DNA of 64,000 nt, taken from Tepidiphilus olei (lineage in GTDB: Bacteria; Pseudomonadota; Gammaproteobacteria; Burkholderiales; Rhodocyclaceae). Below, one piece after another: positions 33,973 to 43,893 of the stretch (the first letter of the stretch is position 1; each line of letters opens with the position of its first letter). The notes beneath the pieces are model-generated. The model was given only the letters and a program-made list of their open reading frames with translations. It ran no database searches and was not told the DNA's origin. The stretch lies in assembly GCF_006980705.1 (NCBI RefSeq), contig NZ_SBHO01000006.1, positions 92,051 to 156,050 on the forward strand, in the 5' to 3' direction. The position numbers were made by a program, and so were the translations under genes.

Positions 33973-34299
33973 TCACACCGGCATGTTCATGATGTCTTGG
34001 TAGGCGCTCACCAGGCGGTTGCGCACCTGCACCATCTGGTTGAAGGCGAGCGAAGCCTTTTCCAGGTCGATCATGACGTTTTGCAGGTCGACGTTGGGGT
34101 CGCCCGCGCTGAAGCGATCGGCTTGCTCGCGCGCCTGGCTCTGCGCCTGGCTCACGTCTTTGAGGGCGGAATCGAGCACGGAGGCGAAATCGACCTGCCC
34201 CGCTGCTTGCGGCGCTTCGGCGGCGGCTGGCTTGCCCTGGGCGAGCGCCTGGGCGCGCTGCATTTCGGCGAGCAGCTGGTTGATGCCGTTGGTGTCCAT
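33973..34299 (-). CDS. fliE: Flagellar hook-basal body complex protein FliE
   Basis: 108 residues. The C-terminal DPNVDLQNVMIDLEKASLAF and NQMVQVRNRLVSAYQDIMNM are the family signature. FliE joins the MS ring to the rod. GGAGGCATGGC precedes the ATG. It lies 35 nt downstream of flrC on the same strand and is split from fliF, with which it usually forms an operon, by the divergent flrBC genes. Confidence 0.97.
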   Translation of the reverse strand: MDTNGINQLLAEMQRAQALAQGKPAAAEAPQAAGQVDFASVLDSALKDVSQAQSQAREQADRFSAGDPNVDLQNVMIDLEKASLAFNQMVQVRNRLVSAYQDIMNMPV

Positions 34300-34334
34300 G
34301 CCATGCCTCCTGTTCTGCGGCGGCTGCGTTCATT

Positions 34335-35729
34335 CTAGCACTGTTCGTCGCCCGGGATCGCGTAGCCTTCGGCGCGGTAGCGCTGCAGTTTGTAGCGCAG
34401 CGTGCGCTCGGAGATGCCGAGCCGCTCCACCGCGCGCTTGCGCGATCCGCCCACTTCGCGCAGCACGCGCAGGATGTGCTCGCGCTCGCGCTCGCGCACC
34501 GTCTGGGCACCGCCCTCCTCTTCGTGCGCCACGGGAGCGGAGTTCGGCGCCGCGACTGCCGCTGCCCTCGGTTCTTGCGCTGCTCTGGCCTGCGAGCCCG
34601 CGCGCACAGGCAGGCAGGCGGTGAGCGCCGCGGCGTCGATCGCGTTGCCGGGAGCGAGGATGAGGGCGCGCTGCAAGGTGTTCTCCAGTTCGCGGACGTT
34701 GCCGGGCCAATCGTATTGAAGCAAGATTCGTGCCGCCTCGTCGGTGAGCGTGGCGCCGTTTTTGCCGAAGCGTGCGCCGTGCACGGCGAGAAAGCGCTGC
34801 GCGAGCGGCAGGATGTCGCCAGGGCGCTCGCGCAGCGGCGGGATGCGCAAGGGGAAGACGGCGAGGCGATAGTAAAGGTCTTGGCGGAAGCGCCCGGCGG
34901 CGACTTCCGCGGGCAGGTCGCGGTTGGTGGTGGCGAGGATGCGCACGTCGAGCGGAATCGGCTTACGCCCGCCGAGGCGCTCGACTTCCTTTTCCTGGAG
35001 CACGCGCAGCAGCTTGGCCTGCAACGCGAGCGGCATTTCGGAGATTTCGTCGAGCAGCAGCGTGCCGTGCTGCGCCTGCTCGAATTTGCCGGGCTGGGCG
35101 GTGCTCGCGCCGGTGAAGGCGCCTTTCTCGTGGCCGAAGAGGGTGGCTTCGAGCAGGTGCTCGGGAATGGCGGCGCAGTTGATGGCCACGAACGGCCCGT
35201 CGTGCCGCGGGGAATGGCGGTGCAGGAAGCGGGCATAGACTTCCTTGCCCACGCCCGATTCGCCTTCGAGGAGCACGGTGGCGTCGGTCTGGGCCACGCG
35301 CTCGGCCAGTTGCAGCAGCTGGCGGCTGGCGGGGTCGGCGGCAACGAGTTCGTCGTCTCCGCCGGGCTGGGCATACTTACGCACGAGGGAGAGGAGCGCC
35401 GCCGGCTCGAAGGGCTTGAGGAGGAATTCGCAGGCGCCGCCGCGCATGGCGGCCACGGCGCTGGCGACGTCGCCATAGGCGGTCATGATGGCCACCGGCA
35501 GCTGCGGCAGCCGCCGGCGCACGGCGTCCAGCACTTCGAGCCCGTTCATGGGGGACATTTTGAGGTCGGTGAGCACCATGGCCACCGGTTCGCGCTCGAG
35601 TACGGCGAGCGCTTCGGGGCCGGAGCCGACGGCGATCGGGCGGTAGCCGCCCACTTCCAGGGTGAGCGCGACGGCGTCGCGCAGGTTCGCGTCGTCCTCG
35701 ACGATCAGGATCGGCAGCGGTTCGCTCAT
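34335..35729 (-). CDS. flrC: Sigma-54-dependent flagellar response regulator FlrC/FleR
   Basis: 464 residues. Receiver domain with phospho-acceptor Asp in MVLTDLKMSP near residue 54; AAA+ domain with Walker A GESGVGKE near 165 and the sigma-54 contact loop HEKGAFTGA; C-terminal Fis-type HTH (SRKRAVERLGISERTLRYKL). Phosphorylated by FlrB, it turns on middle flagellar genes with RpoN. The sigma-54 promoter at 42359 is a likely target. Its ATG overlaps the flrB stop by 4 nt. Confidence 0.96.
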   Translation of the reverse strand: MSEPLPILIVEDDANLRDAVALTLEVGGYRPIAVGSGPEALAVLEREPVAMVLTDLKMSPMNGLEVLDAVRRRLPQLPVAIMTAYGDVASAVAAMRGGACEFLLKPFEPAALLSLVRKYAQPGGDDELVAADPASRQLLQLAERVAQTDATVLLEGESGVGKEVYARFLHRHSPRHDGPFVAINCAAIPEHLLEATLFGHEKGAFTGASTAQPGKFEQAQHGTLLLDEISEMPLALQAKLLRVLQEKEVERLGGRKPIPLDVRILATTNRDLPAEVAAGRFRQDLYYRLAVFPLRIPPLRERPGDILPLAQRFLAVHGARFGKNGATLTDEAARILLQYDWPGNVRELENTLQRALILAPGNAIDAAALTACLPVRAGSQARAAQEPRAAAVAAPNSAPVAHEEEGGAQTVREREREHILRVLREVGGSRKRAVERLGISERTLRYKLQRYRAEGYAIPGDEQC

Positions 35730-36850
35730 GCGTCCTCCAGGGGCGGTGGGGAAAGCGGCAGCGTGAGCACGAAGCGGCTGCCCTCGCCAGGGCGGGAGAA
35801 GGCTTCGATGTCGCCGCCGTGCGCCCGCGCCACGCCGCGGGCGATCGCCAGCCCCAGCCCCGTGCCTTCGCTGCGGGTGGTGAAAAACGGCTCGAAAATG
35901 CGCTCGAGCGTATCGGCGGCAATGCCGGGGCCGTCGTCGCTCACGATGAGACGGGCGCGATCCCCTTGGCGTTCCCCTTCGAGGCGCACCGTGCCGCCTT
36001 CGGGGATGGCCTGCAGGGCGTTCTCCAGCAGGTTGGTGAGGGCGCCGGCGAGCGCCTTGGCATCTCCCTGGACCCAGGCACCGGCGAGCGGCTCCAACGC
36101 ACGCTCGAGCCGGGCGCGTTTGGCGGCGGCAAGCGGTTCGAGGGCATGCAGCGTCTCGCGGGCGAGCGGCTCCAGGGCCACCGGTCCGCGCGCGCCGCCT
36201 TCGCCGCGTGCGAAGAGCAGCATGTCGCCGATAAGCCGTTCGAGGTGGCGCAGCCGCTCCTGCGCCCGCTCGGCGAGCTGGGCGCGGCGCTCGGGCGGCA
36301 GCTCGGCGGCGGCGAGGTTGCCGACGTAGAGCATGGCGGCGGCAAGCGGCGTGCGCAGCTGGTGCGCGAGCGCAGCCACCATCTCGCCCATGGCGGCGAG
36401 CCGCAGGTTGCGCTCCATCGCCTGGCGCAGGCGGTGCGCCTCGGTGACGTCGTGCAGCAGCAGCAGCCGCCCGCCGTGCGCGGCGAGATCGGCCCGGGAG
36501 AGGTTGAGCCGGCGAACCGACCCGTCGGGCAAGGGCAACTCCACTTCCTGCGGCGTGTCGGTCGGCCGGAGCGTGGCGGCGAGCTCTGCCCACGCGCGCC
36601 CTTCCGGCTCGAGGCCGGGCCACAGCGCCTTGGCCGCCCGGTTCGCCTGCACGACGCGGTCTTGGGCATCGAGCACCAGCACGCCGGCCGGCAACGCCTG
36701 CAGCAGCACTTCCAGCCGCTCGGAGAGCATCCGGGCGCGCGCCTGCAGCGCCTCGTAGGAGCGCGTGAGCGCGTCGGAGGCGCGGGCGAACTGCTCGAAG
36801 GCGAGGGCGAGCTGTTCGGGCGTGAGCGAGGCGGCGGAATCGGCGGTCAT
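35726..36850 (-). CDS. flrB: Flagellar sensor histidine kinase FlrB/FleS
   Basis: 374 residues with no membrane helix. PAS domain (VLLQALPAGVLVLDAQDRVV and following), H box ALAHQLRTPLAA with phospho-accepting His near residue 167, N box LLENALQAIPEGG, G boxes SDDGPGIA and GTGLGLAI. It phosphorylates FlrC in response to a flagellar assembly cue. The gene is divergent from fliF; a TATAGT box lies 9 nt before the ATG, with no strong ribosome site. Confidence 0.95.
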   Translation of the reverse strand: MTADSAASLTPEQLALAFEQFARASDALTRSYEALQARARMLSERLEVLLQALPAGVLVLDAQDRVVQANRAAKALWPGLEPEGRAWAELAATLRPTDTPQEVELPLPDGSVRRLNLSRADLAAHGGRLLLLHDVTEAHRLRQAMERNLRLAAMGEMVAALAHQLRTPLAAAMLYVGNLAAAELPPERRAQLAERAQERLRHLERLIGDMLLFARGEGGARGPVALEPLARETLHALEPLAAAKRARLERALEPLAGAWVQGDAKALAGALTNLLENALQAIPEGGTVRLEGERQGDRARLIVSDDGPGIAADTLERIFEPFFTTRSEGTGLGLAIARGVARAHGGDIEAFSRPGEGSRFVLTLPLSPPPLEDA

Positions 36851-36984
36851 GGTTTCTTACTATACGCGAAAGCGGCGGCGGCAGGAATTGCCGGCGGTTT
36901 TTGCCGCTATTTCCGCGACGGCTTGCCGCCCGACGCGCGATAATGCAGCATGAGACCGTTGCCCCTACGGCAGGAGAAGACATC

Positions 36985-38670
36985 ATGGCCGAGGCCGATA
37001 CGACGCTGAGCGCACGAGCCCCCACCCCGGCACGCTTGCCGCCGGCGCTGACGAACCTGATCGAGCGCATCGGGGCGCTCAGCCTGCAGCAGAAACTCGC
37101 CGCCGGCGCGGCGCTCGCCCTGGCGATCGCCCTCATCGTGGGGCTGCTCTTGTGGTCCAAGCCCGCCGACTATGCCGTGCTCTTCTCCAACCTGGACGAA
37201 CGCGACGGCGGGGCGATCATCACCTCGCTGCAGCAGATGAACGTGCCGTATCGCTTTTCCGACAACGGCAGCGCCATCCTCGTGCCCTCTTCCCAAGTGC
37301 ACGACCTGCGCCTGCGATTGGCGGCGCAGGGGCTGCCGCGCGGCGGCAACGTCGGTTTCGAGCTGATGGACAATCAAAAGCTGGGCATCACCCAGTTCGC
37401 CGAGCAGATCAACTACCAGCGCGCGGTGGAAGGGGAACTCGCGCGCACGATCCAGAACATCGGCGCGGTGTCGGCCGCGCGCGTGCATCTGGCCATTCCC
37501 AAGAAAACGGGCTTCCTGCGCGACAAGGAAAAACCCGCGGCCTCCGTGATGGTGACGCTACGCCCGGGGCGGGTGCTGGACGAAGCGCAGATCGCCGGCA
37601 TCGTCCATCTCGTGAGCTCCAGCGTACCCGAGCTCACGCCCGATCGCGTCACCGTGGTCGACCAGTCCGGCAACCTCCTCACCCGCTCGCCGAACCAGAA
37701 CAAGGGCGATCTGGATGCCAAGCAGTTGGCTTTCATCCAGGAGATGGAAGCGTCCTACGTTCGACGCGTCGAATCCATCCTCGAACCCATCGTCGGGGCG
37801 GGCAACTTCAAGGCGCAGGTGGCCGTCGACGTCGATTTCAACCAGACGGAACTCACGAGCGAATCCTACCGTCCCAATCCGGCGCCGGAACAGGCGATCC
37901 GCAGCCAGCGCATCGAAGAGCGCTACGGCGGCGAGCAGGTGCCGCAGGGCGTGCCGGGCGCGCTCACCAACCAGCCGCCGGTGCCGGCCACCGCGCCCAT
38001 CACCACGCCGGAAGTCGGACAGGGCGCTGCCGCCGCCGCTGCCGGAGGCAAGCGCGAGCGCACCGCCACGATCAACTATGAGCTCGACCGCACGATCCAG
38101 CACACGAAAAAGGCGCTCGGCGACGTGCGCCGCCTCACGGTGGCTGTGGTCATCAACCAGAAGACCGAGACCACGCGCGAAGGCGTCAAGACCATCCCTT
38201 CGGACGAAGAGCTCGCCCAGCTGGAGAAATTGGTGCAGAATGCAGTGGGGCTCAACCCGACGCGCGGCGACAGCATCACCGTCTCCGGGGCGCTCTTCGC
38301 CGGCAAGGTGGAAGAAATTCCTCCGCCCTGGTGGAAACGCCTGTGGAGCGATCCGGTCATGGTCGAACTGGTCCGCGAAGCTCTGCGCTACCTGCTGCTG
38401 GCCGTGGCTCTGGCGATCGTCTATTTCGGCGTGATCCGGCCGCTCGTGCGCACCGCAACCACCAAGGCGGAGAGGGAAGAAGTGCAAAGCGCCCCTCGAG
38501 CTGCGGCCGCGGAGACCGAAGAGGAAGGGGCGATCGTGCAGCTGGGCGGCGTTTCACCCGCCGCGCCTTTCGAACGCAAGCTCGCCGAGCTGCGCCGCAT
38601 CGCCCAGAACGATCCGAAGCTGCTCGCCAACCTGATCAAAGAGTGGCTCGGAGCCACGGAGAAACGCTGA
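36985..38670 (+). CDS. fliF: Flagellar MS-ring protein FliF
   Basis: 561 residues. TM1 (LAAGAALALAIALIVGLLLW) at about residues 34-54; periplasmic ring domains with YAVLFSNLDERDGGAIITSL and RVHLAIPKKTGFLRDKEKPA; TM2 (LRYLLLAVALAIVYFGVIRP) near 465-485; C-terminal FliG-binding tail ending NLIKEWLGATEK. AGGAGAAGACATC precedes ATG 36985. First gene of fliFGHIJ(K)LMN. The 134-nt divergent gap to flrB holds no clear sigma-54 site. Confidence 0.97.
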   Translation: MAEADTTLSARAPTPARLPPALTNLIERIGALSLQQKLAAGAALALAIALIVGLLLWSKPADYAVLFSNLDERDGGAIITSLQQMNVPYRFSDNGSAILVPSSQVHDLRLRLAAQGLPRGGNVGFELMDNQKLGITQFAEQINYQRAVEGELARTIQNIGAVSAARVHLAIPKKTGFLRDKEKPAASVMVTLRPGRVLDEAQIAGIVHLVSSSVPELTPDRVTVVDQSGNLLTRSPNQNKGDLDAKQLAFIQEMEASYVRRVESILEPIVGAGNFKAQVAVDVDFNQTELTSESYRPNPAPEQAIRSQRIEERYGGEQVPQGVPGALTNQPPVPATAPITTPEVGQGAAAAAAGGKRERTATINYELDRTIQHTKKALGDVRRLTVAVVINQKTETTREGVKTIPSDEELAQLEKLVQNAVGLNPTRGDSITVSGALFAGKVEEIPPPWWKRLWSDPVMVELVREALRYLLLAVALAIVYFGVIRPLVRTATTKAEREEVQSAPRAAAAETEEEGAIVQLGGVSPAAPFERKLAELRRIAQNDPKLLANLIKEWLGATEKR

Positions 38671-38671
38671 G

Positions 38672-39670
38672 ATGAGCGAGGACCCCGTCGAACGCGCCGC
38701 CTTATTGCTGCTCTCGCTCGGCCCGGCCGAAGCGGCCGAGGTCTTGAAGAATCTCGGCCCCAAGGAGGTGCAGAAACTGGGCACCGTCATGGCCTCACTG
38801 CCGCCCAAACCACGCGAGGAAGTGGAAAAGGTGCTCGACGAGGCCATCCAATACGTACAACGCGGGGCCCCGATCGAGCCCGATCCGGACAAGATCCGCG
38901 AGATGCTCACCCAGGCGCTGGGCGACGACAAGGCGAGTCACATCATCGCCCGCATCATGCAGGGCTCGGACACCGCCGCGATCGAGAGTCTGAAATGGCT
39001 CGACCCGGCCACCGCGGCCGATCTCATCAAGAACGAGCATCCGCAGATCATCGCCACCATCCTGGTCCATCTCGAATTCGATCAGGCAGCGGAGATCCTC
39101 AAGCACTTCCCCGAGCGCCTGCGCAACGAGGTGATTCTGCGCATCGCCACCCTCGAAGGCGTCCAACCCTTGGCGCTCAAGGAACTCAACGAGGCGCTTG
39201 GAAATCTCCTCGCCAACGCCGCTTCCAGCACCAAGAGCAAGGCGATGGGCGGCGTGCGGCACGTGGCCGAGATCCTCAACTTCGCCGGGGCCCAGCTGGA
39301 GAACGAAGTCATCGAGGCGGTGCGCGAATACGATCCGGATCTGGCACAGAAAATCCTCGACGAGATGTTCGTCTTCGAGAACCTCATCGACATGGACGAT
39401 CGCAGCCTGCAGACGGTGTTGCGCGAGGTGCAGAACGACCAGCTCGTCATCGCCCTCAAGGGCGCCTCACAGCAGCTGCGTGAGAAAGTCTTCAAGAACA
39501 TGTCCCAACGCGCCGCCGAGATGCTGCGCGAGGATCTCGAAGCCAAAGGGCCGGTGCGTGTGTCCGAGGTCGAGGCGGCGCAGAAGGAGATCCTCAAGAT
39601 CGTGCGGCGTCTGGCCGAAGAAGGAACGATCATGATGCCCGGCAAGGGCGGCGAAGAAGGGTTCATATGA
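38672..39670 (+). CDS. fliG: Flagellar motor switch protein FliG
   Basis: 332 residues: N-terminal FliF-binding domain, EHPQIIATILVHLEFDQAAE with the EHPQ motif, and C-terminal torque helix DLIDMDDRSLQTVLREVQND. Charged residues needed for interaction with MotA are present. It begins one base after the fliF stop (TGAGATG), so translation is coupled. Confidence 0.97.
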   Translation: MSEDPVERAALLLLSLGPAEAAEVLKNLGPKEVQKLGTVMASLPPKPREEVEKVLDEAIQYVQRGAPIEPDPDKIREMLTQALGDDKASHIIARIMQGSDTAAIESLKWLDPATAADLIKNEHPQIIATILVHLEFDQAAEILKHFPERLRNEVILRIATLEGVQPLALKELNEALGNLLANAASSTKSKAMGGVRHVAEILNFAGAQLENEVIEAVREYDPDLAQKILDEMFVFENLIDMDDRSLQTVLREVQNDQLVIALKGASQQLREKVFKNMSQRAAEMLREDLEAKGPVRVSEVEAAQKEILKIVRRLAEEGTIMMPGKGGEEGFI

Positions 39671-39687
39671 CCCTGGGAGCAGCGTGA

Positions 39688-40497
39688 GTGGCGATCGACC
39701 GTCATCAGGCCACCGGCCTCTACCGTCCCTGGCAACCGCCTTCCTTCGACGAGGCGGAAAACCGGCGAGATCGACCATCGGTCGGCGCAGAAGCGGCGCG
39801 CCAAGGGGTGCAGCTGCCCACGGTCGAGGAACTCGAATCGCTCTATGAGCAGAGCCGCCGCGAAGGCTTCGCTGCCGGTCACGAGGAAGGATACGCTGCC
39901 GGCCACGCCGAAGGTCTCGCCCAAGGGCAAGAAGAAGGCCGACGTCAGGGCCATCAGGAGGGCTACGCCAAGGGCGAGGCCGAAGGGCGGGCCCAAGGGG
40001 AAGCCCAGGCCCGGGCGCAGTACGAGGCGCAATGGCAACAGCGCCTGGCGCTAGCCAACTCCCTGATCGAAGGGCTGGAGCATCTAGCGGAGCGCACGCG
40101 CGAAGCGCTGGCCGAAGAAATTTCCGCGCTCGCCGTCGAAATCGCGCGCCACGTGCTGCAGGACGAGCTGCGCACTTCGCCCGAACGCATCGTCTCCCTC
40201 GTGCGCCGCCTGCTCGAGGAGACGGGCGTGCCTCGCCTCATGATCCGTCTCCATCCCGAGGATCTCTCTCTGGTGCACGATGCGCTCGAAACGGAACTCA
40301 CCAAGGGGGGCCACCGGCTCATCGCCGATGCCGCGATCGCGCGCGGCGGCTGCCTCGTCGAATCGGAGACGCGCGTGGTCGATGCTACCCTGCCCACTCG
40401 TTGGCGCCGCCTCGTCTCCCGTCTCTGGCCGGAGAGCGCCCAATGGGACGAAACCCCCGACGCATTGAACGTGACGGCAGAGGAACGAGCCCCATGA
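39688..40497 (+). CDS. fliH: Flagellar assembly protein FliH
   Basis: 269 residues. A run of Gly-xxx-Gly repeats ([20 protein letters not shown] and on to about residue 105) marks FliH; the C-terminal domain ([20 protein letters not shown]) binds the FliI ATPase. It dimerises on FliI and links it to FliN. The GTG start at 39688 is preceded by GGGAGCA; the stop overlaps the fliI start by 4 nt. Confidence 0.95.
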   Translation: MAIDRHQATGLYRPWQPPSFDEAENRRDRPSVGAEAARQGVQLPTVEELESLYEQSRREGFAAGHEEGYAAGHAEGLAQGQEEGRRQGHQEGYAKGEAEGRAQGEAQARAQYEAQWQQRLALANSLIEGLEHLAERTREALAEEISALAVEIARHVLQDELRTSPERIVSLVRRLLEETGVPRLMIRLHPEDLSLVHDALETELTKGGHRLIADAAIARGGCLVESETRVVDATLPTRWRRLVSRLWPESAQWDETPDALNVTAEERAP

Positions 40498-41894
40498 GAG
40501 AGACCGAAGCGCTCGTCCTCGACCCCTTGCAGCGCCGACTGCGGAGCTGGCGCGAAGCCTTGCGCCACACGCCGGCCTTCACCGAAGCCGGGCGGCTCGT
40601 GCGCATCAACGGCCTGGTGATGGAGGCTACGGGCATCAGGCTACCCCTGGGGGCGAGCTGCCGCATCGAAACGCCTACCGGCAGTAGCGTGGAAGCGGAA
40701 GTGGTCGGATTCCAGGCCGACAAGCTCTTTCTCATGCCCAAGGAGGAAGTCTATGGCCTCGCCCCGGGGGCGCGGGTCCTGCCGCCCGAACCGCCGCCCA
40801 TTCCGCTGCATGCCGACGAGCTTCCCGAAACCCCTTCGCCCGATCGCGCCAAGCACCTCCCCGCCGGGGAAGCGTTGCTGGGGCGCGTGGTCGATGCCGC
40901 GGGGCGTCCGCTCGACGGCAAGGGGCCGCTTGCCGGCGCCACGCTGCGTCCGCTCTTCGCCCCGCCGATCAATCCGCTCGCCCGCACGCCCATCGACACG
41001 CCGCTCGACGTGGGCATCCGCGCGATCAATGCGCTGCTCACCGTCGGTCGAGGCCAGCGGCTGGGGCTCTTCGCCGGCTCGGGGGTGGGGAAATCGGTGC
41101 TCATCGGCATGATGGCCCGATTCACCGTGGCCGAGGTGATCGTCGTGGGGCTGATCGGCGAGCGCGGCCGGGAAGTGAAGGAATTCATCGAACAAAACCT
41201 CGGCCCCGAGGGGCTCGCGCGGGCCGTGGTGGTGGCCGCCCCCGCCGACGTGAGCCCGCTTTTGCGGCTGCAAGGCGCGGCCTATGCCACGGCGATCGCC
41301 GAGCAGTTTCGCGACGAAGGCCGCCACGTGCTCCTCATCATGGATTCCCTCACCCGCTACGCCATGGCGCAGCGCGAGATCGCGCTCGCCGTGGGCGAGC
41401 CGCCGGTGACCAAGGGTTATCCCCCCTCGGTATTCGCCCGGCTTCCCGCGCTCGTCGAACGGACCGGCAACGGCACCAACGATCAGGGATCGATCACCGC
41501 CTTCTACACCGTGCTCACGGAAGGCGACGACCAGCAAGATCCGATCGCCGACGCCGCCCGCGCCATTCTCGACGGTCACTTCGTGCTCTCGCGTGTGCTC
41601 GCCGACAGCGGTCACTACCCGGCCATCGACATCGAACAGTCGATCTCGCGCGTGATGCCCCAGGTGGTGAGCGAAGAACACCTCGCGCTCGCCCGCCGCT
41701 TCAAGAAACTCTGGTCGCGCTACCAGCGCGCACGGGATCTCATTGCCGTGGGGGCCTACCAGCCCGGCGCCGACGTCGAGCTCGACGAAGCGGTACGGCG
41801 CCAGCCGGCGATGGCCGCTTTCCTGCAACAGGGCATGAACGAATGCGTGTCCTTTACCGAGGCATGCGAAGGCTTGCGCCGCGTGCTCGCCTGA
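40494..41894 (+). CDS. fliI: Flagellum-specific ATPase FliI
   Basis: 466 residues of the F1-type export ATPase. Walker A is [14 protein letters not shown] near residue 190; Walker B is [18 protein letters not shown]; the C-terminal part has [20 protein letters not shown]. It powers substrate unfolding in type III flagellar export. ATG 40494 overlaps the fliH stop (ATGA); an open frame upstream lies within fliH and is not coding. Confidence 0.97.
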   Translation: MRETEALVLDPLQRRLRSWREALRHTPAFTEAGRLVRINGLVMEATGIRLPLGASCRIETPTGSSVEAEVVGFQADKLFLMPKEEVYGLAPGARVLPPEPPPIPLHADELPETPSPDRAKHLPAGEALLGRVVDAAGRPLDGKGPLAGATLRPLFAPPINPLARTPIDTPLDVGIRAINALLTVGRGQRLGLFAGSGVGKSVLIGMMARFTVAEVIVVGLIGERGREVKEFIEQNLGPEGLARAVVVAAPADVSPLLRLQGAAYATAIAEQFRDEGRHVLLIMDSLTRYAMAQREIALAVGEPPVTKGYPPSVFARLPALVERTGNGTNDQGSITAFYTVLTEGDDQQDPIADAARAILDGHFVLSRVLADSGHYPAIDIEQSISRVMPQVVSEEHLALARRFKKLWSRYQRARDLIAVGAYQPGADVELDEAVRRQPAMAAFLQQGMNECVSFTEACEGLRRVLA

Positions 41895-41907
41895 AAGGAA
41901 AGCTTCC

Positions 41908-42354
41908 ATGAGCAAGAACCGGTTCCGCATGTTGCGTGAGCTGATGCAGCGGCAGGAGGACGAAGCGGCCGAAGCGATGGGCGCCTGTATCCGCCGCCAT
42001 CGCGACGCAGAGGAAAAGCGTGATCTGCTCGAACGTTTTCGTAGCGAATACGAAGAAAAACTGCGCCAGGCGCTGCGCGACGCGGCCCCGCCCGAGCTCA
42101 TCGTCAACCACCGCGGTTTTCTGGCGCGGCTCGACGAAGCGCTCATGCTACAGCACGAAGAGCTCGAGCGCCTGAGGCATCTGCTCGAAGAATCGCGCCG
42201 CGCGTGGCTGGCGGCGCGCACCCGTCGCCGCGCTTTCGAAGTGCTGGAAGCGCGCGCCGATGCCGAAGCGATGGCCCAGGCAGAACGGCTGGCACAGAAA
42301 GCACTCGATGAACATGCGACACAGAACCATCTGCGCCGTGAACGAGAATTCTGA
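41908..42354 (+). CDS. fliJ: Flagellar export protein FliJ
   Basis: 148 residues forming a single antiparallel coiled coil (MLRELMQRQEDEAAEAMGAC; EELERLRHLLEESRRAWLAA). It sits in the centre of the FliI hexamer. AAAGGAAAGCTTCC precedes the ATG. Low sequence conservation is normal for FliJ; its place between fliI and fliK settles the call. Confidence 0.93.
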   Translation: MSKNRFRMLRELMQRQEDEAAEAMGACIRRHRDAEEKRDLLERFRSEYEEKLRQALRDAAPPELIVNHRGFLARLDEALMLQHEELERLRHLLEESRRAWLAARTRRRAFEVLEARADAEAMAQAERLAQKALDEHATQNHLRREREF

Positions 42355-42358
42355 ACTC

Positions 42359-42374
42359 TGGCACCCTTTTTGCT
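42359..42374 (+). promoter_or_regulatory. Sigma-54 promoter upstream of fliK
   Basis: TGGCACCCTTTTTGCT matches the RpoN consensus TGGCAC-N5-TTGC with GG and GC exactly 10 nt apart. It lies in the 56-nt fliJ-fliK gap, about 37 nt before the ATG. With flrC present in the window it predicts a separate FlrC/RpoN-driven fliK-fliL-fliM-fliN transcript. Confidence 0.8.
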
Positions 42375-42410
42375 CATGTTCAGTCGTCATCGCCCTCTCG
42401 GGAGTGTTTC

Positions 42411-43796
42411 ATGAACCTGCAAACCGTCGCCCCCCAGGGTATCGATGTCCTCCGTGGCTCTAGTTTCACCGAAGCTGCCAAGGCCGCACCAACGGGCGAT
42501 ACTTTCGCCCAGCTTCTCGAGCGCCGGAACGCCGAGACCCGAAACGCATCACGCGAGAATCCCTCTGCCCCGAGGCCGGCGAACGAGCAACCGCCCTCGA
42601 CGACGAACGCCACCCCGGAAAAACGCACCGACCCGGTCGCGCCGCCGGCACCCACCGCCAACGGGGACGCGACGGCAAACGCACCCACGGCAGCGTCAGA
42701 AACGGCGCAGTCTCAGGCGGTGCCCTCAAACCACGACACGAACGAGGAAAAGACTACCCCGCTCGAGGACACGCTCCCACCCTCCGATCCCGGCCTTCTT
42801 CCCGGGGCAGTGATACTCCTTTCCACACCTGCAGCAAGCGGTGGCCCCAGCGCCGCCGAGCCGAAAACCGACGTCCTCGTGCCCTCGGCCGCATCGGCAG
42901 AAATTGCCGTCTCCCCTGCAGTTTCCTCCGCCTCTGCCGCCTCTGCATCGCTCGAGGCCGCAGCCAAGCATTTTCGCTCCATCGTCCTAGAGGATCCCGA
43001 ACGACCCCTCGCCCCAGCCACATCCCAACCACTGCAAACCGCGATCGAACGCCTCTTGCGCGACGCGAACGAATCCTCGGCCTCGGTCACCCCCCTGCCC
43101 GAGCACGCCCAACGCAGCCCTCGAGCCAGCCGGCAGGGGCTGCCCTTGCCTGAAGGGGTCGTGCCGCCATTCGATCGCGGCCCCAAATCGGACATGACTC
43201 AGGCGACGCCGATCACGCTGCAGCCAGACCCTCTGAACACGTCCGAAGGCGCAGAAAGGGGTACGATACCCTCTGGGCATCCTGCCGAAGGAAGCGCTGC
43301 CTCGCGTCACCCTGCGCTTTCCTCTTTCTCCCCCGCCCCGTCTTCCTCACCGGCCGCGGAAACGCGCACGCTCTCCGTGCATACGCCACCCACCGAAGTG
43401 GAGCGATGGGCGAGCGAAACCACGCAGCGCCTGGTCTGGCTGGCTGGGCGCGGCGAGACCAAAGCCGAGCTCCAGCTCACCCCGCCTTCGCTCGGCAAGC
43501 TGGAAATCAGCCTCATCGTCAACAACGATCAGCTCACGGCACATTTCGTCGCGGCCAGCCAGGCCACCCGTGACGCCCTCGAGCATGCCCTGCCCCACTT
43601 GCGCGAGCAGCTCGCCCAGGCCGGTATGTCGCTGGGGCAAACGAGCGTGAGCACGGGGGATTCTTCCGACCAGCAAGACCAGAACGGATCCGCTTCCACC
43701 CCGGCTACGAACGAGGGCCGCTCCCAAGCATCCCCTGCCAGAGAGGAGGATGTGGGGCGCCTACTGCAGCGCGGCCTGATCGATCACTACGCCTGA
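42411..43796 (+). CDS. fliK: Flagellar hook-length control protein FliK
   Basis: 461 residues. The first 300 residues are low-complexity Pro/Ala/Ser/Thr, as in FliK rulers; the C-terminal FliK domain (ELQLTPPSLGKLEISLIVNN, ALEHALPHLREQLAQAGMSL) contains the PLG/LGKLE region that signals FlhB to switch from hook to filament export. GGGAGTGTTTC precedes ATG 42411. Codon and base use in the linker is less GC-rich than in its neighbours. Confidence 0.94.
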   Translation: MNLQTVAPQGIDVLRGSSFTEAAKAAPTGDTFAQLLERRNAETRNASRENPSAPRPANEQPPSTTNATPEKRTDPVAPPAPTANGDATANAPTAASETAQSQAVPSNHDTNEEKTTPLEDTLPPSDPGLLPGAVILLSTPAASGGPSAAEPKTDVLVPSAASAEIAVSPAVSSASAASASLEAAAKHFRSIVLEDPERPLAPATSQPLQTAIERLLRDANESSASVTPLPEHAQRSPRASRQGLPLPEGVVPPFDRGPKSDMTQATPITLQPDPLNTSEGAERGTIPSGHPAEGSAASRHPALSSFSPAPSSSPAAETRTLSVHTPPTEVERWASETTQRLVWLAGRGETKAELQLTPPSLGKLEISLIVNNDQLTAHFVAASQATRDALEHALPHLREQLAQAGMSLGQTSVSTGDSSDQQDQNGSASTPATNEGRSQASPAREEDVGRLLQRGLIDHYA

Positions 43797-43893
43797 AAGT
43801 CGAATTGAGCCGGGTCGATGGCGCTTTTCGGCGCTCGGCGGAGGATAATGTCGCGCTATCCTGACTCAAGAACGATCGAGAGCGAGAAGACCC

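Noticed and set aside
33960..33985. Tandem TCACACCGG repeat at the fliE end
   Set aside because: Only two 9-bp units; no sign of a larger array.
36851..36984. Sigma-54 promoter in the flrB-fliF gap
   Set aside because: GG/GC pairs are present but never at the needed 10-nt spacing with a TGGCA context.
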